A stretch of DNA of 64,000 bases from Sapria himalayana (taxonomy: Eukaryota; Streptophyta; Magnoliopsida; Malpighiales; Rafflesiaceae), in NCBI GenBank assembly GCA_029783825.1, contig JAREIK010008136.1, forward strand, positions 54,492 to 118,491, read 5' to 3'. Positions 51,490-61,885 of the stretch are shown here, in pieces. The notes beneath the pieces are model-generated. The model searched no databases. It saw only the letters and a list, made by a program, of their open reading frames with translations, and was not told the origin of the DNA. How positions within the stretch are numbered: the stretch's first letter is position 1; every line of letters starts with the position of its first letter. A program made the position numbers and the translations under genes.

Positions 51490-51771
51490 TAGTCTTAACA
51501 ATGACACATCTAGTAAGTGTCATTAAATGTCTACTTACAAATATAATAATGACATTTTATAAAAGCATCAAGATATAAAGCATCATTTAATTTTTTAGTT
51601 ATGTTGTAGTAATAATGACACATCTAGTAAGTGTCATAAAAACTTAATACATTTTCCAAATAATGATGCTTTTAGAAAAGTGTCATTAAATGTCTAATTA
51701 CAAATAGTATAATGACATTTTCTGAAAGGTCAAGATATAAAGCGTCATTAATTTGCTGTTTTGTTGTAGTG
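51490..51771. repeat. Right end of element C with a duplicated terminus
   Basis: Two tandem, diverged copies of the terminal zone begin at about 51497 and 51615 with AATGACACATCTAGTAAGTG. The inner copy ends in ATGTTGTAGTAAT and the outer in TTTTGTTGTAGTG, the true terminus. Each contains AATGACATTTT and GCATCAAGATATAAAGC-like motifs. Confidence 0.85.
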
Positions 51772-51774
51772 AAA

Positions 51775-52669
51775 TAAACTAAAATGGTCAGAGATATGAT
51801 TTATCTTGTAATGTATGATTAGAATTTTATATTTCAAAATTATCATGAAACACTTGGTTCCTATAAAAAGCTTTATAATAGTTCAATAAATTTTTATTTT
51901 TTTAATTATATTATTTTGAGGTTAAATATATTCCATAATAACATATTTTGTGGTTCGTTACATGCTCAAGAAAGTAAGGACTAAATTTTGTAGAAATGTA
52001 TTTTAAAATTTAATATGTATCAAAAAAGTAATATTTTGAGGTTTAAATTTATTCATGTAAAAATTTAATAATTATTACCACCATTTTTTTGTTATAATTA
52101 TTTTTACTTAGTAGTTATAGTAACCAACTTATGAGTTATCCTTGTAAATTTTTTGATTTCTATATAAGTTAGGTTTTTTTAGTTTGTTGATTGAGTATAT
52201 TTGTATATTTTTTTTCTTTCTAAGATTTTGGTTGAATGATTTTTAGTATCAGAGATTGCGTTTGAAAATACTTCATCCAAAGTTGGCCTCAATAAAGTGT
52301 GTGTAATTATGTGACAGTGGTATCAGAAATTATTTTTACTTAGTCATTCATTTCTAGTCAAATCGAGAATATTGAATCCTAGTATTAGAGATGTTTGTAT
52401 GATATATTTTGAGAACTATCACAAAAAAATATATTAGAATTTTATATTCTCAATGTCAAATTTGTATAAGTAAAAATTTATTTATTTTCACAATGACAAT
52501 TGGGAATATTGTTGAGTTGAGAGTTTAAATAAGTCGAGATACTTTATTATCTTTATTAATAATTGTATTTATTTTTGGCAAATATCATGTTGATCATTAT
52601 TTTTGGTAAAAAGTGGGTACCAATTGGAAATAATATTTGAATTAATTGATTGAGAATTGTTAGTTTGAT
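51775..52669. other. AT-rich interval without recognisable genes
   Basis: Lies between CACTA element C and the inverted copy of element D. No supported coding sequence or repeat. Confidence 0.5.
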
Positions 52670-53047
52670 GTCTTGTTTAATATTTAAAGTTCAAAGAATA
52701 GCAAGATACCATGCATTCTCAAAGCACACTGGGCATGCATGGTGACTTATTTCTTGTATACATTTATAATAAGTAATTATTCTATCATTATATAATGTTC
52801 ACATAAGTAATATGATAAATAATTTGATTAGTAATAGAATAAACCATTATATTTAAAAAAATGTGCATACAGTATATATATCCAAAGTAGTAGATGTGCG
52901 ATGCATGTGAAGTTGCTTATTTAGTGCAGTCTATGTTTGCTTTACATGTATATTTTTATTTTTTTACAATGAAACATGTGTACTAATATAATTATGTACA
53001 CAAAAAACTTGCTAATTTATTTGTTACACATACAAAAAATTAGAAAT

Positions 53048-53084
53048 TGGCAAGAGCGGCCCTCTCAGGCCGCTCTTGCCAAAT
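53048..53084. repeat. Short GC-rich perfect hairpin
   Basis: Arms TTGGCAAGAGCGGCC and GGCCGCTCTTGCCAA around a 6-base loop. A degraded half-copy occurs at about 53575-53605 (GGGCTACTCTTGCCAA) and another in element D at about 5563-5577. Confidence 0.9.
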
Positions 53085-53789
53085 GTAATTTTTTTTATTT
53101 TTTTTGTATTAAATAATATTTTAATGTGTTATGTCTGCTCATAAAAGATTAAATTAAAAATATCATATAATGTGAGCTAACAACAATCATAGAAAATGAA
53201 AATAGGCTTTCAATACAAAAAATTACTTTATCAGTATAATATCTAATCGGAAAAAGTAAATAAGTGATGGTCATATCTATTTAATAAATTAATAAGTTAC
53301 CTTCCTTCTTATTTTTTAGGTATGAATTGATGGGTATGTAAATAATCTTTAAGTAAATTACTAAAATATTATGATAAATTTCTTCTATACATAAAAACTT
53401 GCTATTTTTTTTGTCACATATACAAAAAATTATAAATTATCAAAGATAATTTTGTACGACTAAATGAATACAAAAAAATATAACAAGATGAAACAAGTCA
53501 TTTAATAATGACTTTCAAAATTTTGACTATGATCTAATGCCATTTTTTTGTCACACAGACTATTTGGGAATTGTGAAAAAAAAAGCCTTCTCGGGCTACT
53601 CTTGCCAAAATGTAGCTTTTTTAAAATATCTAATCAGCAAAAAGATATACGTGATGGTCATATCTATAATTTTTGCTAAATTAAAAAGTTCCCATCATTT
53701 GTATTTATTAGATATTTAATTGATGTGTATGTAAGTTTTCTTTACTAAATTATCTTTTGATTGTAGTTTTCCACAAATTATGTTAATAT

Positions 53790-53975
53790 TAATGTCTATA
53801 ATTCTTCGTATCTATAATTAGTCTATATTTGTAATGCTAGGAATCTGTAATTGAAGCACAAATGCATCATCTAATTATGAGGATGATTTTGTTTTAAATG
53901 TTGATGAAACTATGTTTTGTTTTGTTTTAACCATGTAACTTTTGTATCTAAATTATTTTTGAACTATTTTGGTTT
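53790..53975 (+). pseudogene. Diverged tail of a TnpA-like gene, copy 2
   Basis: The sequence around ATTATGAGGATGATTTTGTT and CATGTAACTTTTGTATC matches 57330-57430, and weakly the end of the TnpA-like pseudogene at about 41325. The coding part is nearly gone. The repeated intron-like stretch TGATGGTCATATCTATAATT precedes it (53653 and 57088). Confidence 0.5.
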
Positions 53976-55090
53976 CTGTTATTTATTTTGAACTTTTGGA
54001 TTTCTAGCATCCTATTCATCTTTTAGACGCTCTCATAAAATTTATTGGTATAGGTGATGATGCATAATCTTGTTCAATTGTTGTAAAGAAGATGTGGGAC
54101 TATTTAAAAGGAAATTATCTACAGGTATGCCAACATCTATTGTCTTCACCCTTCCACAATGAGAATCAGTGGTGCTATTCTTCAATTTCAATTAATTGTT
54201 AGATGTTCTTGCTTTTATAAATTGATCTATCAGATAGGCAAAGAATAATATACGATGATAAGTTGAAAGAGATACTCCAACACAAGTCTTTCACTGGATT
54301 TGTAGTCTCAAAGCTATAATCTCCCCACCTATTGAAGAAGGAATAGTGAGCAACTTGCGGGAAAATTAACTTTGCCTATGTGCAGCTAAACAAGATAAGA
54401 TTTTTTTGGTGGTATCATTTTTCTTGATTCTAGTTTTGTTCTTTGCTTGGACGACTAACCTAACCATGATTCTTTGTAGGACATCTACTATGGAAACATA
54501 GCATCAATTTTGGAAGTTGACGACTTCAAGTGTCAAATGTTCATGTAGGTTTTGGTTTTTGATTTTGATTTTGATTTTTTTTGTTTTTTGAAATGCTTCT
54601 GCTGAAAAATGAGAGTTTTTGTGTTTGTATTCATGCTATTTGAGCCTTAAAATTGATGTAGTTTGAGCCTGCACTGAAAAGAGGAGAGACATGTGACCAT
54701 AAGAAAGCCAGATTACTTCTTTTAGTGCGGGCCAATACAAATTGGTGCAGCCAAAATATTTATCAGCCAATATTTATAGCCAAAATATAACCCACACACT
54801 AAATCATTTTTTATTGTTTTTTTTAATTTGTTAGCACTATATTTATTTTGCACACTACAATAACACACTACATGCATCCACTACGAAACTACCTCATAAA
54901 GCATGCCACACTACATGCATATAATTGCCCACTACCATTCCACACATGCATGCACTGTGCGCACTGCCACCTGATTTATGCAGCATAAATGTGATCTCAT
55001 CAATGTGAGCTATGGCGAGTCCACTTTACTTCCATATTATGGTCATTTTGTTGATCTTGTTAATGAAATAAGAGCTGTAGCTGTTCACAA

Positions 55091-56195
55091 TTGAAGCTGG
55101 ATGCAAGTCGAACAAAGGACCAACAGCTGATGGTGATGTTGGGGTAAGTGTAAGTGCTCCTCGTGGTGATGTGGCTTCAGTGACCTGATGGACTCTCAAG
55201 TGCCTAGACGAAATACAAGCTTCATTCTCACAATCTCCCATATGGCTCTGTAGTGATCAACAATCTATTACTAGATTCTCTCTGGTTGATGGTTCCAATA
55301 GCTATTGGATAATTATTTTATTTCTTCCATGTTCGAAAATAGTCTATTGAAAATACAATATTTGTTGTGTGGATGAAATTTTGCTGAATGATTAGAAAAT
55401 GCTATATATATGCCGCAATACTCTATAATTCTCTCAATCAGTATTCATTTTGCATATTGGTTTGAAGGTAATATAGAGATTTTCATCTAGATTTAGTCCA
55501 GGAATTGCAATGTCAAACTCAAGATTATGAGCAAGAGTGGCTCATCTTTAGTATACATTTAGCTGTTCTAATTTAGGGCTGCAGATGGATAAAGAACAAA
55601 GGAGACAACGAAGACAGAGAATTATGGAGTTTTTTTCTTTTTGATTATAGATAATTTCTCAATATCTTATTTATAGTCATCATGTGGGAATCTTCAAAAT
55701 AAAATGTCGAAGAAACACAATGAGCAAGAATATTCCCAAAAACAAGAACTTGAGTTTCATGAAATTTATATAGCTATTACCATTAATGTTGAAACTGAGT
55801 TTTGCTATTGATGATGATGTTTGTAGGTGCTTAATTTTATTTTGTTGATTTCTTAATCTTGTTTGTACTACATACAATACTATTTTATTACTATTTTGTA
55901 GATATCCCAACACCAAACACACATGCATGTGTGCATGTACGAACATACATGCACTTGCACATAGCACATATATATGTATTTTCATGCATAGATAAATACA
56001 TTTATACTCACTAAGACACATATGTGTACATATATGCGTGTTTTTTTGTGGACATATCATATATACATATGCGCATCTACAAATTAACAGATACACATGT
56101 ACATACACACATACATATATACTGATCACTAGAAATGTCCTAATAGTCATTCCACACACATATATAGGTAGGCATATATGCATACGTACAGATAG

Positions 56196-56250
<55 letters not shown>

Positions 56251-57080
56251 CATATATATGTATATATGAAGTGAGATTTCCTTTCTAGATTATTAGGCAT
56301 GAACTATCAGTGATAGATTTGAAGCAAGGGGATTTAATCATTAGTGAGACAATCATCCCTTTGTAGCACATGACAACTAGAAAATGGCTTCATAGCCATC
56401 TGCATGTTTCTCCCATTACATAAAATCTGGTGGTTAGTTATGCTTTTTTTTGCTGCTATTGATCCATCAGATAATCTGCAAATTTTTTATTTTTTTCAGT
56501 GTTATTGAATGATTAGAGATAGAACATGTATTCTATAACAACATAGTCTACATGTGCACTAAAACAGCATAGTGCACATGTGCACTATCAATGGTGTTAG
56601 CTTCATTTTAGCTATTTTTTTTTGGGAAATTGAAGGTGCCCATTTTGCTCATTGTGCCCTTGGTATCACTAGTAGTTTCATTTCAATTGAAGGGCGCATA
56701 AATTAGCAATTTTTTGCACCTTGCTATGTACCTAATCCTAACTCATACTGTGCACACTAAACATGCACAATAGTGTGAAAAGAGAATAAGCTAAAAAAGT
56801 TGATAGAAAGTTTGGTGTGTATTTGTGAGTGACACTGGTCCACTCTTGGTGATAAATTAGGAAAGTTGTGGTATGTTATGAATATGTAAATACAAAATAT
56901 TATTTATATAATGTTGATATTGTAGGAAGAAAAGACATATCAAATAAGGTCAATATTATTGCTTGTGTAAGTATTTTTTTAATGATGAAATTATGCATAA
57001 TGATTGGTAAATGCGATATATGTGCTGCAAAACTCCATAATTCTCGTAGTCACTATTCATCATGCATATTGGTAAATACT
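55091..57080. other. Mosaic of short repeats without genes
   Basis: Contains an 80-base direct repeat (about 55383-55462 and 57000-57075; both hold CTC(T/C)ATAATTCTC and GCATATTGGT), a TA run at about 56198-56235, and CATACATA-type low-complexity DNA around 55930-56260. Open frames there follow the low-complexity pattern. I see no gene. Confidence 0.55.
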
Positions 57081-57149
57081 ATATAAATGATGGTCATATC
57101 TATAATTTTTGCAAAATTAATAAGTTGTCATCATTCGTATCATTTAAGT

Positions 57150-57440
57150 TTGAATTGATGCATATGCAGGAAATGAAAGAAGTGAATAATGAGATGAAAA
57201 AAATGATGAATGCAATGCAATAGCAGATGACATATATGGAGTCATAGTTAGCGGCCTTGATGAGATAGATAGCACACTAAGTTCCAGTAGAGAGCCCACG
57301 CAGGAGAGCCATGCAAAAATTAACAAGCTAATGATGAAGATGATAATTTAGGTTTAAATGATTATATACCTATGTTATGTTTTTGTTTTAACCATGTAAC
57401 TTTTGTATCATAATTATTTCTGAATTGTTTTTGGTTTTTG
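57150..57440 (+). pseudogene. Tail of a TnpA-like gene, copy 3
   Basis: GAAATGAAAGAAGTGAATAA, the stop-containing GGAGTCATAGTTAGC and GAGCCCACGCAGGAGAG match the last exon of the TnpA-like pseudogene at 41205-41335 (there GGAGTCATAGTTAGCAGC and CCTCACAGGAGAGG). Its place 430 bases inside the CACTA terminus at 57865 fits the normal position of this gene next to the element's 3' end. Confidence 0.7.
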
Positions 57441-57539
57441 TTAATTATAAAAAATGGTTTATAGTATATGTTTTAATTTAATTTTATATAAAATATTAAA
57501 AATATGTAATCAAATTTAATGTTAAAAAAATAAAATTGT

Positions 57540-57865
57540 GAAAATAGATTTGAATAAAAATAGCTAGGGATTCTTTTCTCTCTAATTTAGCTAGGTATAT
57601 TTCTGTACATATTCAGTTGAAAATCATTAATTATTATTCTTAATAATGATTAAAATTAACAAGGGAAAAAAATATAATTAACTAGGGAATTTCTGTCATT
57701 AAAAAATTTGATAGAGAATTTTTTTTCCGCGTTAATATTTTGCTACGAGCACTTAAGCTTGGTAAAACATCCATCGTTAATCAGTCATTATTTTATTTTA
57801 GTGACGAAAAAAAACCTATATAGCTACGGAAATTTCCCAAGGTATTTGGGATTTTTCTTGTAGTG
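57540..57865. repeat. CACTA right terminus and subterminal zone
   Basis: Ends in ATTTTTCTTGTAGTG at 57865. Over about 310 bases its reverse complement matches 58674-58985, sharing AAAAATCCCAAATA, GATTAAC, ATACCTAGCTAAATTAG-like and AATCCCTAGCTATTTTTATT. It abuts the GATA array directly. Confidence 0.9.
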
Positions 57866-58673
57866 CTTATCTATATGTCTATCTATCTGTCTACCTACAT
57901 ATCTATCTATCTATCGATCTGATTATCTATCTATCTATTTATCTGTTTGTCTATTTATGTATTTATCTATTTATATGTCCATCTATTTGTCAATATATTT
58001 ATCTATCTATATATCTATATGTCTATCTATCTTTATTTATATCTGTCTATCTATCTATCTAACTATCTATATATTTGTCTATCTATTTCTATCTATTTGT
58101 TTATCTATCTATCTATCTATCTATCAATTTATCTATCTATTATTCAATCAATCAATCAATCAATCTATATATATATATATATAATATCCATATATCTTTT
58201 TATCTATATATCTATCTATATAAATGTGCCTAATAATCTCTCAATCTATTTGTCTATCTATCTATATATAAGTGTATCTATCTATATGTCTATCTATTTA
58301 TCTTTCTAATCATTTATGTCTATATATCTGTCTATCTATTTGTCTATCTATCTATTTATCTATATGTTTATCTTTCTATCTATCTAAATATATGTATATC
58401 TATCTATCTATTTGTTTATCTATCTGTCTAAGTATGTGTCTAATGATCTGTCTATCAAATTGTCTATCTATTTCTCTAACTATATATCTATTTATCTCTC
58501 TATCTATCTAACTATCTGTCTATTGATCTATCTATTTATCTATCTATCAATATGTCTATCTATTAATCTTTCTATCTGCCTTTCTTTCTATCTATATGTC
58601 TATCAATATATCTATCTATTTCTCAATCAATTTGTCGACCTATTTATTTGTCTATCAATCTATCTATCTATAT
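57866..58673. repeat. TATC (GATA/GACA) array, block III
   Basis: About 0.8 kb of the same degenerate tetranucleotide repeat as blocks I and II, bounded on both sides by CACTA termini facing away from each other. Open frames in it are period artefacts. Confidence 0.97.
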
Positions 58674-59069
58674 TACTGCGAGAAAAATCCCAAATAGCTA
58701 AGAAAAATTTCTTAGCTAAATGAGTTTTTTCCATTACAAAACTAGAAGTAATGATTGATTAACATTGGAACCTTTCCCAAGCTAAAGTCCTCGTCACTAA
58801 AGATTAATAAGAGAAATATTCCCTACCTAAAAAATATTAGCGACGAAAAATTCTCTAGCTAAAATAATAATTTCCCTAGCTAAAATAATAATTTCCCTAG
58901 CTAATTTTTACCTTAATTTGAAGTTTCCAAAAATTACCTAGCTAAATTAGCATGAGAAAAATCCCTAGCTATTTTTATTCCAAAACTAATTTCACTATTT
59001 TATTTTTTTTCCAAAAAATGTAATTAAATAATTTTATATTTTTATATTAAATTGAATAAAAACAGAAAC

Positions 59070-59440
59070 TATAAATGATAATTTATAATTTATAAAAATT
59101 AAAATCAGTTAATAATTATTATGATACAATATTTTACATAGCAAAAACAAAAACATAACAAAATTTTATTAATTACATCTTATCCATCAATGTATCTAAC
59201 AACAATGCATAATGTATAATCTATCACTGAAATTTACATTGTTTTCTCTCCCCCAGCCCCTCCGGTCACCATCTTTCTACTGCAACGAAGCTGTCCTAGT
59301 TTTGGTGCATCGTTTATATTAAAAAATCCCTTCACTTCTACAAGCTTCGTATGAGGATTATTGTGGTACCATATCTGTATGAAATTTAAACCTGTCAATC
59401 AAATCAAAATAAATCAATAAAAAAAGTTATGTTTAAATAA
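59070..59440 (-). pseudogene. Last-exon module of a CACTA gene, element Y copy 1
   Basis: On the minus strand, after TTCATACAG, a frame reads IWYHNNPHTKLVEVKGFFNI, then NDAPKLGQLRCSRKMVTGG and AGGEKTM before a stop, so this copy looks open from a plausible splice acceptor to its stop. The downstream part matches 42640-42848. The product is probably the C-terminal end of a CACTA-encoded protein, but I do not recognise the domain. Confidence 0.55.
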
Positions 59441-59459
59441 ATATATAATACTATTTTAA

Positions 59460-59925
59460 ATATGTACATATATACTATAATGTATATATACATATATATT
59501 AATATTTCACTAGCTACATATATTACTATAGTATATGTACATATATACTACAGTATTATATGTACATTTAAACTAAGTATATATACATATATACTACAAT
59601 ATTATATGTGCATATATACTACATATATATGCTCATATAATATTGTATATATGTCGATATACTCAGTATATATGTACATATATACTCCAGTATTATATGT
59701 ACATAAATACTTAGTATATACATACATATATACTTGGTATATACGTACATTTATACTATGTATATATGTACATATATACTTGATATAACCTACATATATA
59801 CTTAGTATATATGTACGTATATACTCAGTATATACACACACACATATACTAAGTATATAAGTACATATGCACTATAGTATATATGTACGTATATACTATA
59901 GTATTATGTACATATATATAATCAC
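59460..59925. repeat. Palindromic TATATGTACATATA minisatellite, copy 2
   Basis: About 465 bases of units of 20-26 bases such as TATATGTACATATATACTC and CAGTATTATATGTACAT. The core word is its own reverse complement, so open frames appear on both strands (Tyr-Ile-His-rich) and have no coding meaning. Confidence 0.9.
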
Positions 59926-60005
59926 ATAATCTTAGATGACACAAAACTACAACAAATTGGTATTATCCCAATTATACTTCACAAAGATGGCACAATATTT
60001 CACTA

Positions 60006-60212
60006 TCAATGTAAATTAGAAATGCGAAAAGTATTTAAATTTAGGAAAATATCTCTGAAACTGTTAGATAAAAACCTGGAAGACAAGCCACGAGCCATGC
60101 TTGGCACATCAAAGTTCGCATCTTGCCTCCCTACAACCAGAACTCTCTTCCTGTCCCAAGGCCTATATTGGTGTTGCTCTACCCTGCAATGACTGAGCTG
60201 ACAAGCTAACAA
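60006..60212 (-). other. Exon-like open frame in element Y, unrecognised
   Basis: The minus-strand frame includes EQHQYRPWDRKRVLVVGRQ and DVPSMARGLSSRFLSNSF and is clearly less AT-rich than its surroundings. It lies between the two last-exon modules on the same strand, so it may be an exon of the same CACTA gene. No family recognised. Confidence 0.4.
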
Positions 60213-60329
60213 AAAAACTAGCAGATGAAATGAAGACTAATCGTCAGCAAAAATAACCATCAACAAATCAATAAAAAACTTGAACATAGAAAATGGAGCA
60301 CTTCACCATGCTCATGTGCAACATAGGAT

Positions 60330-60660
60330 TATGAAAATATTTTTTGCATAATCATATTGAATAACTGTAATCTACGCAACCCTTGTTTTACATATTTAAA
60401 ATAAAAACATAACAAAATTTTACTAGATCTGCTTCTTCAATATATCTAAAGACATTGAATAAAGTATAATTTATCCATAAAATTAATGTTACTTTCTCTC
60501 CCCCAGCTCCTCTGGTCACCATCTTTCTACTGCGAAAATGCTATCCTAGTCGAATCACATGATGTCTAGTGAAAAATTCATTCTTTTCTACAACCTTCTT
60601 TAGAAAAATATTATGGTACCATATTTGTATGAAAATTAAACTAGTCAATCAAATCAAAAT
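60330..60660 (-). pseudogene. Last-exon module of a CACTA gene, element Y copy 2
   Basis: The second copy of the module lies about 1.25 kb from the first. On the minus strand it reads IWYHN, then KKVVEKNEFF and, after a stop, SRKMVTRGAGGEK. The stop shows that this copy is degraded. Confidence 0.6.
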
Positions 60661-60689
60661 AAATAAATAAAAAAAGTTCTATTTCGATA

Positions 60690-61095
60690 AATATATAATG
60701 CTTCAGTATATATATACATATATACTAGCATTTCACTAGTTACATATAATACTGCAATATATATGTACATATATACTAGTATATCTATACATATATAATG
60801 ATATATATGTGCATATACACTGTAGTGTATATGTACATATATTGAGTATATATATACATATAAATACTTGTACATATATACTAGTATATATGTATATGTA
60901 CATTTATACCAGTCTATATGTACATATATACTTGTATATATGTGCAAATAAATACTTGTACATATATACCATTATATATGTATATGTACATATATACCAG
61001 TAAATATCTACAAGTATTTATTTGTACATATATACTCAGTAATATACATATATACTACAATATATATGTACATATACATATATACTAGTATATGT
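60690..61095. repeat. Palindromic TATATGTACATATA minisatellite, copy 3
   Basis: Same word and period as 59460-59925, with ACTAGTATAT links and several TACAAGTATTT interruptions. The same TACAAGTATTTA motif starts each unit of the following 280-bp repeat. Confidence 0.9.
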
Positions 61096-61885
61096 ACAAG
61101 TATTTACATAAAGTAGAGAGTAAACATCCTTTATGGAGCATGAACATCAAACAGCTAGATATTCTATCATAAGTATTACAAAAAAGGAACAAACACCTTA
61201 ACTAGGGATGCAATCATCATCTTTGTTTGTTCAAAATTGCGTCGAACCTACAAACACAAGGAACAAGAAATTTGCAACTAGATTTTACAGGATGAATGTT
61301 CAATACATGCATACATACATACATGGATACATATATACATGGATACATACATACATATATGACCTCATTCTTTTTCTCTTCCCTCTACAAGTATTTATAT
61401 AAAGTAGAGTGTAAACACCCATTATGAAGCATGAACATCAAACAGCTAGATATTATGTGATAAGCATAAAAAAAGGAACAAACACCTTAACTAGGGCTGC
61501 AAAAATCATCTTTGTTTGTTCAAAATTGCGTCGAACCTGCAAACACAAGGCACACAAAATTTGCAATTAGATTTTACAGGATGAAAGTCCAATACATACA
61601 TACATACAGACATGGATACATACATACATATATGACCTCATTCTTTTTTTCTTCACTCTACAAGTATTTACATAAAGTAGAGTGTAAACATCCATTATGT
61701 TGCATGAACATCAAACATGTAGTTATTCTGTCATATGCATAATAAAAAATAACAAACACCTTAACAGGGCTACAAAAATCATCTTTGTTTGTTCGCAATT
61801 GTGTTGAAACTAGAAACACAAGGCACAAGAAATTTGCAATTATATTTTTAGGATCAAAGTTCAATACATACATTCATGGACACAC
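61095..61885. repeat. 280-bp tandem repeat, about 2.8 copies
   Basis: Units start TACAAGTATTTACATAAAGT at about 61095, 61386 and 61659 (periods 291 and 273). Each contains GAGCATGAACATCAAAC-like, AACAAACACCTTAACTAGGG and ATCATCTTTGTTTGTTC segments and ends in a CATACATA microsatellite. The third copy stops in a CA run at about 61880. The short open frames inside are repeated with the unit and are not convincing genes. Confidence 0.92.

Larger units (their letters stand above)
45836..51771 (-). mobile_element. 5.9-kb CACTA element C with AAA target-site duplication
   Basis: The left end is CACTACAACAAAAAACAT and the right end is the complement of CACTACAACAAAACAGC. The triplet AAA lies on both sides (45833-45835 and 51772-51774), as expected for CACTA insertion. 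Subterminal zones carry repeated AATGACGC/GCGTCATT motifs in both orientations. Remnants of a gene with a CACTA-type companion domain and a Ulp1-like protease run on the minus strand. No tnp2 core is visible, so it was probably mobilised by a related element. It belongs to a different family from the surrounding CACTACAAG elements. Confidence 0.87.
52670..55090 (-). mobile_element. Inverted, rearranged copy of element D
   Basis: The reverse complement matches element D in order. 52670-53060 corresponds to about 5953-5565, sharing GATACCATGCATTCTCAAAG and AATGTTCACATAAGT-like sequence. 54000-54560 corresponds to about 5330-4850, sharing ACTCCAACACAAGTCTTTCA. 54560-54860 corresponds to 4820-4540, and 54960-55090 to 3600-3480. 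The 38-bp repeat region is absent, and extra DNA (53.1-54.0 kb) has been added or retained. The match stops at about 52670, where element D meets the GATA array. Confidence 0.8.
21024..57865 (+). mobile_element. Composite CACTA (En/Spm) region, possibly one giant element
   Basis: The left end at 21024 reads CACTACAAGAAAATATAG and the right end at 57865 is the complement of CACTACAAGAAAAATCCC; the first 13 bases agree. The tnp2-like and Transposase_24-like pseudogenes between them are both on the plus strand, as expected for one element. Copies of the Transposase_24 gene tail lie just inside the right end, and the subterminal zones at both ends carry CTAGCTAA and AGCGACG-type motifs. Nested inside are a LINE, a second CACTA, an inverted element D copy and a host gene fragment. 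Against a single element: the flanking triplets are TCA and CTT rather than a duplication, and the sequences just inside the termini differ. It may instead be two truncated relatives side by side. Confidence 0.5.

Noticed and set aside
55680..56300. 206-codon minus-strand frame with Tyr-Ile repeats
   Set aside because: Driven by TA and CATACATA low-complexity DNA, with nothing domain-like in the remainder.
21021..57868. 3-bp target-site duplication for the large CACTA
   Set aside because: Flanking triplets are TCA and CTT, which do not match; the single-element interpretation therefore rests on other evidence.
57947..58723. Open frames in array block III
   Set aside because: Same artefact; the last one simply runs into the CACTA terminus.
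59462..61003. Tyr/Ile/His-rich frames on both strands
   Set aside because: Products of the self-complementary TATATGTACATATA minisatellite.
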